From positions 1 to 40,965 of the forward strand of contig MKTU01000056.1 of assembly GCA_001898415.1 (NCBI GenBank): 40,965 nucleotides of DNA, in the 5' to 3' direction. A program made the position numbers and the translations under genes. The stretch comes from Rhodanobacter sp. 67-28. Its GTDB lineage: Bacteria > Pseudomonadota > Gammaproteobacteria > Xanthomonadales > Rhodanobacteraceae. The notes beneath the pieces are model-generated. The model was not told the origin of the DNA. It searched no databases and was given only the letters and a program-made list of their open reading frames with translations. Positions 1 to 8,380 of this stretch are shown here, piece after piece (the first letter of the stretch is position 1; every line of letters begins with the position of its first letter).

Positions 1-44
1 CCGCCTTCTGCACGTGCAGGCGCCGCCTTCTGCACGTGCAGGCG
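1..44. repeat. 22-bp perfect tandem duplication
   Basis: Positions 1-22 and 23-44 are identical. Each copy holds the 12-bp palindrome CTGCACGTGCAG. Since 22 is not a multiple of three, the second copy shifts the argF' frame. The location exactly at the sequence end also fits an assembly artefact. Confidence 0.9.
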
Positions 45-1001
45 GTTCTCGGCCTCGTCGATGGCGATGCAGGCGGGCGAATCCATCACCGCGTCGGTGG
101 CCTTGATGTTCCGGCGCAGCGGCAGGCAGTGGCTGAACAGGCCGTGGTTGGTGAGCGCCATCTTCGCCTCGTCGACGATGAAGTGCCTGTTCGCTTCGCG
201 CACAGGCTTCTCCTCTTCCCAGCGACCGAAGAACGGCAGCGCGCCCCAGCTCTTGGCGTAGACCACGTCGGCCCCGGTGTAGGCTTCCTCGATGTCATGG
301 CTGACCTTCAGCGAGCCGCCGTTCTGTTCGGCGTTCAGACGGCCAAACGCCATGTAGCGCTCGTCCAGCACGTAGTCGGGCGTCGGGCAAAGCAGGGTCA
401 CGTCCATGCCCAGCTTGGTCGCGATCAGCAGCGCCGAATTCGCCACCGCGGTGTTCAGCGGCTTCGGGTGATAGGTCCACGTCAGCACGTACTTCCTGTT
501 CTGCAGGTCGCCCAGGTGCTCCTTCAGCGCAAGCGCGTGGGCCAGTTCCTGGCAGGGATGGGTGATCGTCTCCATGTTGATCACCGGCACCGTGGCGTAG
601 TGCGCAAACGCCTTGATCACCTTGTCCTCGCGATCCACCGCCCAGTTCTGGAATTTCGGGAACGCACGAACGGCGATCAGGTCGACGTAGCGGCTGAGCA
701 CCCGCGCCACCTCGGCGATGTGCTCCTCGGTATCGCCGTCCATCACGCTGCCAACCTCGAACTCGATCGGCCACGCGTCCTTGCCCGGCGCCAGCACGAT
801 GGCGTGACCGCCGAGCTGGAACGCACCCAGCTCGAAGCTGGTGCGGGTGCGCATCGAGGGATTGAAGAACAGCAATGCGATCGACTTGCCGGCGAGCTGC
901 TGGCCGCGCGGCGAGCGCTTGAACGCGGAGGCCTGTTCCAGCAGCGCGTCGATCTCGGCGCGGCTGTAATCCTGGGTGGTCAAGAAATGCCGAATGGTCA
1001 T
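1..1001 (-). CDS. argF': N-acetylornithine carbamoyltransferase (3' end cut by window edge)
   Basis: Transfers carbamoyl from carbamoyl phosphate to N-acetylornithine, giving N-acetylcitrulline in the acetylated arginine pathway of Xanthomonas-type bacteria. About 333 residues are visible, starting at the ATG at 999-1001. Carbamoyl-phosphate motif SMRTR is at residues 49-53, HPCQE at 148-152 and the family-specific HCLPLRRN at 291-298. Glu92 is present, the residue known to select the acetyl over the succinyl substrate, and K300 matches the carboxylated lysine (K302) of the Xanthomonas enzyme. This separates it from ordinary ornithine carbamoyltransferase. The frame agrees with the family up to ENRLHVQKA (residue 326), then leaves it because of a 22-bp tandem duplication at 1-44; that may be an edge artefact or a real C-terminal frameshift. 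Upstream lies a candidate attenuator leader (1071-1294). Confidence 0.95.
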   Translation of the reverse strand, partial: MTIRHFLTTQDYSRAEIDALLEQASAFKRSPRGQQLAGKSIALLFFNPSMRTRTSFELGAFQLGGHAIVLAPGKDAWPIEFEVGSVMDGDTEEHIAEVARVLSRYVDLIAVRAFPKFQNWAVDREDKVIKAFAHYATVPVINMETITHPCQELAHALALKEHLGDLQNRKYVLTWTYHPKPLNTAVANSALLIATKLGMDVTLLCPTPDYVLDERYMAFGRLNAEQNGGSLKVSHDIEEAYTGADVVYAKSWGALPFFGRWEEEKPVREANRHFIVDEAKMALTNHGLFSHCLPLRRNIKATDAVMDSPACIAIDEAENRLHVQKAAPARAEG

Positions 1002-1013
1002 GAAGTCGATGCC

Positions 1014-1045
1014 TTATTGAAGAGTCCGGCCATGGATGGCCGGGG
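1014..1045. repeat. Intergenic palindromic repeat, copy 1 (GGCCATGGATGGCC core)
   Basis: TTATTGAAGAGT is followed by CCGGCC-ATGGAT-GGCCGG, a 6-bp stem with a 6-nt loop. A near copy sits at 9111-9136, also just upstream of a minus-strand gene. A second small stem, GCGGAT-GG-ATCCGC, lies at 1054-1067. Both are inside the 5' leader of argF'. Function unknown; it looks like a dispersed REP-like element. Confidence 0.7.
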
Positions 1046-1070
1046 TGTTGCGGATGGATCCGCGTGAAAT

Positions 1071-1103
1071 AAACACAAAAAACCCGGCACAAGGGCCGGG
1101 TTT
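1071..1103 (-). terminator. Rho-independent terminator or attenuator in front of argF'
   Basis: On the minus strand a 9-bp stem (GCCGGGTTT with AAACCCGGC, loop ACAAGG in plus-strand terms) is followed by TTTTTTGTGTTT. It lies between the leader frame 1136-1240 and the argF' start at 1001, so it would stop transcription before argF'. The preceding gene (1396-1920) already has its own terminator at 1342-1375, which argues that this one serves attenuation rather than ordinary termination. Confidence 0.8.
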
Positions 1104-1135
1104 GTCGTCGATGCACAAGAAACGCGTGCGACTGC

Positions 1136-1240
1136 CTACCCGGCCGGATGTCGAGTCATCGGTCGGCGCGCACGCGACGTCATGCCAGCGGCCGCGCGGG
1201 CGCTGGTAAGTACGGTGGCGGTATAGACGGCTGAAGACAT
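1136..1240 (-). CDS. Candidate arginine-rich leader peptide of argF'
   Basis: A 34-codon frame starts at the ATG at 1238-1240, has GGAA about 8 nt upstream, and ends at TAG 1136-1138. Five Arg codons occur, four of them (CGT, CGC, CGA, CGA) within codons 23-30 near the stop. The final codons contain GGCCGGGT (plus-strand 1138-1145), exactly complementary to ACCCGGCC in the 5' arm of the terminator (plus-strand 1094-1101). Pairing there would exclude the terminator. This is the layout of classical ribosome-mediated attenuation: stalling at Arg codons frees the antiterminator, reaching the stop codon masks it. Whether the frame is translated is inference; the Arg bias is moderate, not a run. 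Confidence 0.5.
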   Translation of the reverse strand: MSSAVYTATVLTSARAAAGMTSRARRPMTRHPAG

Positions 1241-1265
1241 GCGATGTTCCGGGTGGTCGGCGGCT

Positions 1266-1294
1266 ATCATGGCGAGAATTTCGCTGCCATGCAA
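1266..1294 (-). promoter_or_regulatory. Candidate promoter of the argF' leader
   Basis: Minus-strand TTGCAT (plus 1289-1294), a 17-bp spacer and CATGAT (plus 1266-1271) resemble a sigma-70 promoter. Transcription would begin about 20 nt upstream of the leader ATG. Confidence 0.4.
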
Positions 1295-1341
1295 CAAAAA
1301 TCTGCGCCAGGTCAGTGCCTGTCCGGCAAGTATCGGCGTCT

Positions 1342-1375
1342 GAAAAAAAATCGCCGCCCGAGAGGGGCGGCGGGA
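1342..1375 (-). terminator. Terminator of the glycine-zipper gene
   Basis: Plus-strand AAAAAAAAT precedes CGCCGCCC-GAGA-GGGGCGGCG. Read on the minus strand this is a strong GC stem followed by a run of eight T, 20-50 nt after the stop codon of the gene at 1396-1920. Confidence 0.85.
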
Positions 1376-1395
1376 TGGATGAGCGGAAGTCGGGA

Positions 1396-1920
1396 TCAAT
1401 CCACCGGGGTGACGGAAACCCGCACGCGCAGGCGCTCGCCCGGATCGTAGTCCAGCCGCGACATGTAGACCTCGCCGCGATAGCGATATTCCACGTCGTA
1501 GCCGATGATCCGGCGCTGCTCGCTGACCGTGTTCACCTCGCGGCACTGGGTCTGCGTGCTCTCGTAATCGCGACCGCGCGTGCTGCGGTTGCCGATCGCG
1601 CCACCGGCCACGGCACCGGCGACCGTCGCCGCCTTGCGCCCGTCGCCCTTGCCCACGGTGTTGCCCAGCACGCCACCGATCACCGCGCCCAGCACCGTGC
1701 CGGCGGTGCTGTTGCCGCCCTCGTGGCGCACCACCTGCTGGTCGTAGCACTCCTGCCGCGGCACGTTGGTGCGCGTCACGCCATGCACCGGGTCGGCGCG
1801 CAGCACGTCGGCCCAGCCGTAGTGGGCATTGCCGTCATCGTTGGGGTACGGCGCATTCTGCGCGTGCGCGCCGGCTGCCATCATGGCCAGCACCAACGCG
1901 GAAACCCATAGCTTGACCAT
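1396..1920 (-). CDS. Secreted glycine-zipper (17-kDa antigen-like) protein
   Basis: A 174-residue protein of unknown precise role. It has an N-terminal signal peptide (MVKLWVSALVLAMMAAGAHA, likely cleaved after AHA, no lipobox), then a glycine-rich stretch around residues 75-115 (GTVLGAVIGGVLGNTVGKG and GAVAGGAIGNRS) typical of glycine-zipper 2TM domains, then a C-terminal strand-rich segment (GYDVEYRYRGEVY). Family members insert in or associate with the cell envelope and are often stress related. The start at 1920 was chosen because it gives a clean signal peptide and has GGGAGCAGG about 6 nt upstream; an upstream in-frame start adds 21 residues that do not look like a signal. It is monocistronic with its own terminator. 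Confidence 0.8.
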   Translation of the reverse strand: MVKLWVSALVLAMMAAGAHAQNAPYPNDDGNAHYGWADVLRADPVHGVTRTNVPRQECYDQQVVRHEGGNSTAGTVLGAVIGGVLGNTVGKGDGRKAATVAGAVAGGAIGNRSTRGRDYESTQTQCREVNTVSEQRRIIGYDVEYRYRGEVYMSRLDYDPGERLRVRVSVTPVD

Positions 1921-2170
1921 GACCTGCTCCCGTGATGCACGTTCCACGCCACGCGCGGACTGGCAGCATTGCAGCAAATTCACTATGAATACACGCTTAG
2001 GCCGGACCGGCCTGTTCAGCCGTGGCGACCGTTTGCCGCTAGGCCGACGGCATCACGGATCGCCAGGTCCGGCCAGGAGCGGGCGATCCGCGGGGCACGA
2101 GCGGCATCGTCGCTTGTTAAGATGCGCAACCTGCCCCGCCCGACCGCCGACTCCCTCGCGGATGTGACCG

Positions 2171-3544
<1,374 letters not shown>

Positions 3545-3599
3545 CGGCCATGCCGGAGCGGGTTTCATTTCCCGCCCTGCTACGCGCGATAATGGGCGC

Positions 3600-4034
3600 A
3601 TGAATATCGCCGCCAGCAGCACCGACCAGGCCCAGCAGGAAATCGCCGAAGAGTTCGCCTTTCTCGGCGACTGGAGCGAGCGCTACCAGTACCTGATCGA
3701 CCTCGGGCGGCAATTGCCGCCGTTTCCCGAGGAGTGCAAGACCGAAGCTTGGCGCGTGCACGGCTGCCAGTCGATGGTGTGGCTGGTGCCCAGTGGCGAT
3801 GCGTCGTGCATGCACTTCGAAGCCACCAGCGACTCCGCCATCGTCTCGGGCCTGATCGCGCTGGTGCTGCGCGTCTACTCCGACCGCCCGGCCGCGGAGA
3901 TCGTGGCCACCGAACCCGGCTTCGTCGGCACGATCGGCCTGGCCAAGCACCTTTCACCCACCCGCTCGAACGGCCTGACGGCGATGCTGGCGAAGTTGAA
4001 GGGATACGCCGCGGCAGCGGCGGGACAAAAGTGA
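3600..4034 (+). CDS. sufE: SufE-type cysteine desulfuration protein
   Basis: SufE accepts persulfide sulfur from a SufS-type cysteine desulfurase and passes it to Fe-S cluster assembly; cytoplasmic. The 144-residue protein has the family pattern: an N-terminal helix, FLGDWSERYQYLIDLGRQLP, then the active-site Cys in VHGCQSMVWLV, and a helical C-terminus. The start at 3600 (MNIAASS) is preferred because upstream in-frame codons lie within the cysS end and give non-family sequence. It follows cysS by 55 bp on the same strand, so it may be co-transcribed. No sufS is in the window; CsdE is an alternative name for the same family. Confidence 0.9.
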   Translation: MNIAASSTDQAQQEIAEEFAFLGDWSERYQYLIDLGRQLPPFPEECKTEAWRVHGCQSMVWLVPSGDASCMHFEATSDSAIVSGLIALVLRVYSDRPAAEIVATEPGFVGTIGLAKHLSPTRSNGLTAMLAKLKGYAAAAAGQK

Positions 4035-4132
4035 GCAAGGAAGGGAAGCGAGCAAAGAGAAGCGAGGAATGAGAGAAGGCAACGGCGTGTCGCGCTCCGG
4101 CTCCTCTCCCACTCATCTTCACTCGCTCCTCG
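4031..4132. repeat. GCGAG-rich imperfect inverted repeat
   Basis: Purine-rich GAGCAAGGAAGGG and GCGAGCAAAGAGAAG units on the left face pyrimidine-rich TCCTCTCCC and CACTCGCTCCTCGC units on the right. The composition resembles the element at 17121-17192. It lies between sufE and the bidirectional terminator. Confidence 0.45.
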
Positions 4133-4164
4133 CAAAAAGCCCCGCTCGAAGCGGGGCTTTTTGC
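4133..4164. terminator. Bidirectional terminator between sufE and dksA
   Basis: AAAAAGCCCCGC-TCGA-GCGGGGCTTTTT is a perfect symmetrical stem with A-run and T-run, so it can end transcription of both convergent genes. Confidence 0.95.
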
Positions 4165-4189
4165 TGCATCGCGAAGCGGCGCGCCTTGC

Positions 4190-5368
4190 TCAGTCCCCCA
4201 TCTGCTTCTGCAGATGTTCGCGGCGTTCCTGGGCGTCGAGCGAGAGCGTGGCGATCGGGCGTGCGTCGAGGCGGTCGACGCCGATCTCCTCGTCGGTCTC
4301 CTCGCAGAAGCCGTAGCTGCCTTCCTCGATCCGGCGCAGCGCCTTGTCGATCTTGGAGATCAGCTTGCGATAGCGGTCGCGGGTACGCAGCTCCAGCGAG
4401 TTCTCGGTTTCGCGGGTGGCGCGTTCGGCTTCGTCGCCGACGTCACGCACTTCCTCGCGCAGGTTGTCCATGGTCTGGCGCGACTCTTCCACCAGCTGGT
4501 CGCGCCATTCACGCAACTTGTTGCGGAAGTAGGCCAGGTGTCGCGGGTTCATGTACTCCTCGTCGCTGCTCGGGCGATAACCCTTGGGCAAGGAGATCGT
4601 GCTGGTGGAGGGCAAGGCGTATCGCCCGTCTTCACGGGTGACGCCGCTGTCTAGAGTTTTTGTTGCCAGTTTATTCATTGGGGACGACGAATTCTTCGAT
4701 TTCTTGTGGGAGGAAGCATGATTCCCGGGAGCGCTGACCATGGCCGTGGCGCTTGCCACCTTGCCCTTGAAAAGCCTGCTCGCGGGTGAAGGAGAATGGT
4801 GGATGGTCGCCGCGACCGGCTCCGGTCGTGCCGCGTGGGTTGCCGGCGCCTTGGCTGCCGGTGCCGCCGGTTTGGCGGCCTTGCCGTGCACCGGCCGGGG
4901 CGCCGGCTTCTTCGCCGCGGGCTTCGCCGCGACCTTGCTGGCCGGTGCCTTGCCCGCTGCAGCCTTCCCGGGCGATACCTTCTTCGCGGGAGCCTTCTTC
5001 ACTGCGGGATGCTTCACGACGGGATGTTTCGTCACGGCCTTTTTGGCAACGACCTTCTTCGCCGGCGCTTTCTTCACCGCGGCCTTGCTCGCCGGCGTCC
5101 TGCCCTTGGCGGCCTTGCTGCCCGCCGCGGCCCTCTTGGCCGGTGCGTGGGCAGTCGGCCTGGAGGCCTTGGTGTGCGGCGCAGCCTTCTTCGGGGTGGC
5201 CTTGCTGGCGGGTTTCGCGGCGGCCCGTGCAGGGGACTTCGCGGCGACCTTGGCAGCCTGCCCCTTGCCTGCCACCGGCTTCGACTTGACGGCCTTGGTG
5301 CCAGCCTTGTTGGGCGTCTTGCCCTTGTGCGCCTTGGCGGCGGTCGAACTCGCTTTGGTCTTCGCCAT
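4190..5368 (-). CDS. dksA: DksA/TraR-family transcription factor with long H1-like N-terminal extension
   Basis: DksA enters the RNA polymerase secondary channel and, with ppGpp, adjusts transcription of rRNA and stress genes. The last ~150 of 392 residues align with DksA: coiled coil with tip motif DEAERA (classical DxxDxA), then ELRTRDRYRKLISKIDKALRR and the finger region GFCEETDEEIG. Only the first of the four zinc cysteines remains (C355); the others are T358, S376 and A379, so the finger probably lacks zinc. Residues 1-230 are Lys/Ala/Pro-rich repeats (AKKAPAKK-like), as in histone H1/AlgP tails, and should bind nucleic acid or be disordered. An internal ATG at codon 231 (plus 4676-4678), in an unusually AT-rich patch, would give a 162-residue product of normal DksA size, though no clear ribosome site precedes it. 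GAAGGG supports the full-length start. Confidence 0.93.
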   Translation of the reverse strand: MAKTKASSTAAKAHKGKTPNKAGTKAVKSKPVAGKGQAAKVAAKSPARAAAKPASKATPKKAAPHTKASRPTAHAPAKRAAAGSKAAKGRTPASKAAVKKAPAKKVVAKKAVTKHPVVKHPAVKKAPAKKVSPGKAAAGKAPASKVAAKPAAKKPAPRPVHGKAAKPAAPAAKAPATHAARPEPVAATIHHSPSPASRLFKGKVASATAMVSAPGNHASSHKKSKNSSSPMNKLATKTLDSGVTREDGRYALPSTSTISLPKGYRPSSDEEYMNPRHLAYFRNKLREWRDQLVEESRQTMDNLREEVRDVGDEAERATRETENSLELRTRDRYRKLISKIDKALRRIEEGSYGFCEETDEEIGVDRLDARPIATLSLDAQERREHLQKQMGD

Positions 5369-5402
5369 ATCCCTTCACCCTGATTGGCCTTGGGGGCCGC
5401 GT

Positions 5403-5431
5403 GTTATAGCCGATGCATTCAACACCGGCAA
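5403..5431 (-). promoter_or_regulatory. Promoter of dksA
   Basis: Minus-strand TTGCCG (plus 5426-5431), a 17-bp spacer, and TATAAC (plus 5403-5408), 35 bp before the dksA start. A good sigma-70 match. Confidence 0.7.
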
Positions 5432-5460
5432 GCCTGCTTCTGGAATACTTGTACCACTAC

Positions 5461-5772
5461 ATGGCGCACGCCGCTTCGGTATCCGTGAACATCCTCTCCC
5501 GATTCATACTGTGGTTGCTTGGTTTGTACAAGCGCTGGCTCAGCCCCCTGCTTGGCCCTCGCTGCCGCTTCCACCCCAGTTGTTCCGATTATGCACGGAT
5601 TGCGGTCATCCGCTTCGGTCCGTGGCGGGGCAGCCTGCTGGCCGCATGGCGACTGCTGCGCTGCCAGCCGCTGTGTCCCGGCGGAGAAGATCCGGTGCCG
5701 GAACATTTTCATTTTGCGAGTTGCCGCGACCACGACGCGCCGCGTGATCCGGATGTGCCGCACTCCCGCTGA
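5461..5772 (+). CDS. yidD: YidD membrane protein insertion efficiency factor
   Basis: YidD is a small inner-membrane-associated protein that aids YidC-dependent insertion. The family signature is plain: an N-terminal amphipathic/hydrophobic helix ([16 protein letters not shown]), [19 protein letters not shown], a [14 protein letters not shown] block and CPGGEDPVP. The ATG at 5461 gives 103 residues; a further in-frame ATG at 5413 would overlap the dksA promoter and adds unrelated residues. Usually yidD sits between rnpA and yidC; here it is alone, next to dksA and folE2, which is unusual. Confidence 0.9.
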   Translation: MAHAASVSVNILSRFILWLLGLYKRWLSPLLGPRCRFHPSCSDYARIAVIRFGPWRGSLLAAWRLLRCQPLCPGGEDPVPEHFHFASCRDHDAPRDPDVPHSR

Positions 5773-5784
5773 CGATCGCGCGGC

Positions 5785-6732
5785 CTAACCGATGGAACCG
5801 TAGCCGCCTTCCACGCCCTTGCTGGCATAGGCAACGGCGTCGTGCGGATGCAGGCTCTCCTGGTGTTCCACCCGGATGTGGAAATCGCCGAGGCGGTCGT
5901 CGGCATCGAGTGCCTTCTGGATGCGCCGGGCGGCGTCCTCGCAGAACATCAGGTTGCCGCCGTTGGCCAAGGCGAAGGCTTGTTCGTCCTCGCGCTTTAC
6001 CGCGGTCTGCACCGGCGTGCCGAGCGCGCTTTCGACCCGATCGATCAGCCCGACCAGATGGAAGCCGGCGTCGGCCGCCGGGCGAACGCGCAGGCGCGCC
6101 ACGCTGCGCTGCGCATGGGCGGCGGCCACGATGCCCTTCTCGCTGCCCAGCCACGCCAGCACGGCGGCATGATCGAGCGCCTCGCCGGGCGCAAAATCGT
6201 GAATGAACTGGTCCTGGATCAGCTGCCGCGACAGCGCCGCCGAGGCCGGGCAAGTCGACGAATAGACCACCTCGGTGCCGAACTCCAGCAGGAACTGGTC
6301 GCCAACCAGACTGGCCTCGATGCACACCGGATAGGCGCGCCAGCCGCTGTTCGCGCTTTTCAGTGCCGGCCGGCGCACGAGGTGTTCGAAGCGGATGCTG
6401 AGGCAGGCGCGGTCGGACAGATCCTGGTGCGAGTCGAGGAAGCCGCGCAGCAGCGAGTGCAGCATGTCGGCGCTCAGGGTCTGCGTGCTCAACGCCTGCT
6501 CCACCTGCAGGTACAGCCGCGACATGTGGATGCCGCGCTTGTCCGGTCGCTTGAGATTGACGAAGGCACCGACGCGGGCACTGGAGCGCTGCGTTTGTCC
6601 ATCGCCCGCGTCGAACAATACCGGCACCTGGATCTCGGCCATGCCGACCCAATCCAGCGCACCGGCAAGATGCGGCTGTGCGTGGACGGCCACGTCGGGG
6701 AGCAAGCGGGCGGTGTTTTCCTGGCTGGGCAT
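5785..6732 (-). CDS. folE2: GTP cyclohydrolase FolE2 (type IB)
   Basis: Converts GTP to 7,8-dihydroneopterin triphosphate, the first step of folate (and queuosine precursor) synthesis, in a metal-flexible way distinct from zinc-dependent FolE. The 315-residue protein shows the FolE2 blocks: DWVGMAEIQVPV, RGIHMSRLYL, an SSTCPASAALSRQL block with the catalytic Cys, and SLHPHDAVAYA near the C-terminus. The start at 6732 (MPSQENTARLLPDV) fits the family; AGGA lies about 12 nt upstream. folE2 is often under Zur control, but I see no convincing Zur palindrome in the 113-bp gap upstream. It is the last gene of the minus-strand run and ends 12 bp from the end of yidD. Confidence 0.95.
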   Translation of the reverse strand: MPSQENTARLLPDVAVHAQPHLAGALDWVGMAEIQVPVLFDAGDGQTQRSSARVGAFVNLKRPDKRGIHMSRLYLQVEQALSTQTLSADMLHSLLRGFLDSHQDLSDRACLSIRFEHLVRRPALKSANSGWRAYPVCIEASLVGDQFLLEFGTEVVYSSTCPASAALSRQLIQDQFIHDFAPGEALDHAAVLAWLGSEKGIVAAAHAQRSVARLRVRPAADAGFHLVGLIDRVESALGTPVQTAVKREDEQAFALANGGNLMFCEDAARRIQKALDADDRLGDFHIRVEHQESLHPHDAVAYASKGVEGGYGSIG

Positions 6733-6845
6733 GGAGGAGATCCTGGCATCGGCGCGACGAGCCGCCGCGAAACCGCCAATCTTGGGGCAAGGCGGCCACC
6801 TCACAATGGTGTCGCCACGGAAACGCTGCGTCCGCTCGCGCAAAA

Positions 6846-7700
6846 CTACTGTGTCTGGCGCCGCCATGCACGGGCGGCCTGCCACGCCCGCCACGGCGTC
6901 GACCACGGCGTGCGCGACCAGTCGGCCTGCAACACGGCCAGTGCCTCGTCGGCATGCAGCGCGCGGCGCGCCAGCGCGCAGGCCTGACGCGACTCGAGTG
7001 CACGGAACACGCTGAGTGGCCCGCCCAGCGCATCGGCAGCGCGCCAGTCGCCGAGCAAATCCTGCAGCTGCGCCCGGATCGCCTGCTGCCGCGGTGCGCA
7101 AGGCTTGCGCAGTTGCGCGCGATCCAGCCCGTGGCGTGCCAGCCGGGCCATCGGCAGTGGCAGGCGGTCGCGTTCGGCGTCTGCGTCCAGGTGCAACAAG
7201 GCATGCAACAAGTGATTGAGCACGGCCACCCGGGTCGCGCGCTCGGGCGAGGCCGCGGCGCCATACCACCATGCCGTCTCCAGTGCGGCCAGCGCACCGT
7301 GCAGCGGCATCGCCGCCTGCAGTTGGTCGGCGTAATCGGCCGCCGTGCCCTGCTCCAGCTGCGCCATCGCCGCCAATACCGGCGCCAGCCACAGCTCCGT
7401 GGCGATCGCGTGAGCGCGTTCGTCATCGAACAGCACCTGGGTGAGCGGATGCCGCCCGCCGCTGGCCGCCGCACCGGCCAGTTCCTCCGCCCACCAGCCG
7501 AGCTTGGCGGCGGCCACCTGCGGCTCGCGGATGCCGTAAGCCGCGCTCAGCAGCTCCTGCTCCAGCGCGGCCAGCGCCACGTGGCCCGGATGGCGGCGGC
7601 CGTCGACGAAGGCCAGCGCCACGCGCTGCTGCGGCTGCGCGGCCAGCCATTTGTCGATGAAGCCCTGCAACACCGCGTTCTGCCCGGCTGGTTCGCTCAT
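6846..7700 (-). CDS. Squalene/phytoene synthase-family protein
   Basis: A 284-residue, all-helical, Ala-rich protein. The segment AAAKLGWWAEEL (residues ~63-74) is the hallmark of the phytoene/squalene synthase fold, and a region around residues 165-190 (LNHLLHALLHLDADAERDRLPLP) corresponds to the later helices. The classical DxxxD aspartate-rich motifs are not clearly present, so prenyl-diphosphate condensation cannot be assumed. Its start overlaps the end of the phosphatase gene by 4 bp (ATGA), so the two are translationally coupled. Being coupled to ubiG and a phosphatase suggests an accessory role in prenyl lipid or quinone metabolism, but that is inference. Confidence 0.7.
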   Translation of the reverse strand: MSEPAGQNAVLQGFIDKWLAAQPQQRVALAFVDGRRHPGHVALAALEQELLSAAYGIREPQVAAAKLGWWAEELAGAAASGGRHPLTQVLFDDERAHAIATELWLAPVLAAMAQLEQGTAADYADQLQAAMPLHGALAALETAWWYGAAASPERATRVAVLNHLLHALLHLDADAERDRLPLPMARLARHGLDRAQLRKPCAPRQQAIRAQLQDLLGDWRAADALGGPLSVFRALESRQACALARRALHADEALAVLQADWSRTPWSTPWRAWQAARAWRRQTQ

Positions 7701-8380
7701 GCCGTCGCCGACTCCAGTCGCAGCAACTCGGCCAGGGCGGCGGGCCGATCCAGCACGACATCGGCGCCCCAGGCGTGCGGATCGCCGCCGTCGAGGTAGC
7801 CCCAGCTCGCGGCCACGGTGAACACGCCCGCCGCTGCGCCGGCCTGCACGTCGCGGCGATCGTCACCGACGAACAGGCACTGGCCCGGCACCAGTCCTGC
7901 GCGTTCGCAGGCCAGCAGCACGGGTGCCGGATCGGGCTTTTTCACCGGCAAGGTGTCGCCGCACACCACGGCGGCGGCGCGCGTCGACCAGCCGATCCGG
8001 CGCAACAGTTCGTCGGTCAGGAATGCCGCCTTGTTGGTGACGATGCCCCAACGCAGGCCTCGCGCTTCCAGCCGCGCCAGCAGGTCGTCGACCCCGTCGA
8101 AGGCGCGCGTGTCGCGGGCCATCACCTGCTCGTACAACTGCAGGTAGCGCGGCACCAGCGCCTCGATCACCGCCTCGCCGCGCGAGGCGAACGCGCAACG
8201 CAGCACCGCGCGGGCACCGCGCGAGACCACCTCGCGCACGGGCGCGTAGGCGGGCGATGCCACGCCCTCCTCGGCGCACTGCGCCTGCAGCGCGGCGTAC
8301 AGATCGGGCGCGCTGTCCAGCAAGGTGCCATCGAGATCGAACAGGACGCCGGCGACGGATGGAGGCAGCGGCTTGCTCAT
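7697..8380 (-). CDS. HAD-IA phosphatase, Gph/MupP type
   Basis: A 227-residue HAD hydrolase. Motif I is LFDLDGTLLDSAPD (nucleophile Asp in DLDGT), motif II is GIVTNKA, the motif III lysine lies in PVKKPDP, and motif IV is FVGDDRRDV. By sequence it could be phosphoglycolate phosphatase (Gph). The neighbourhood mtaD-ubiG-phosphatase is the same as in Pseudomonas, where this gene is mupP, N-acetylmuramic acid 6-phosphate phosphatase of the cell-wall recycling route. Sequence alone does not decide between the two. It overlaps both ubiG and the next gene by 4 bp (ATGA), so the three are translated as a coupled unit. Confidence 0.85.
   Translation of the reverse strand: MSKPLPPSVAGVLFDLDGTLLDSAPDLYAALQAQCAEEGVASPAYAPVREVVSRGARAVLRCAFASRGEAVIEALVPRYLQLYEQVMARDTRAFDGVDDLLARLEARGLRWGIVTNKAAFLTDELLRRIGWSTRAAAVVCGDTLPVKKPDPAPVLLACERAGLVPGQCLFVGDDRRDVQAGAAAGVFTVAASWGYLDGGDPHAWGADVVLDRPAALAELLRLESATA

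Noticed and set aside
36..1067. Plus-strand frame opposite argF'
   Set aside because: Mirror frame of a recognised enzyme; no family features.
1111..1209. Short plus-strand frame (MHKKRVRLPT...) opposite the argF' leader
   Set aside because: No promoter or ribosome site; the minus-strand reading with terminator pairing explains the region better.
6733..6845. Possible Zur site upstream of folE2
   Set aside because: folE2 is often Zur-controlled, but no palindrome of the expected kind is visible in the gap.
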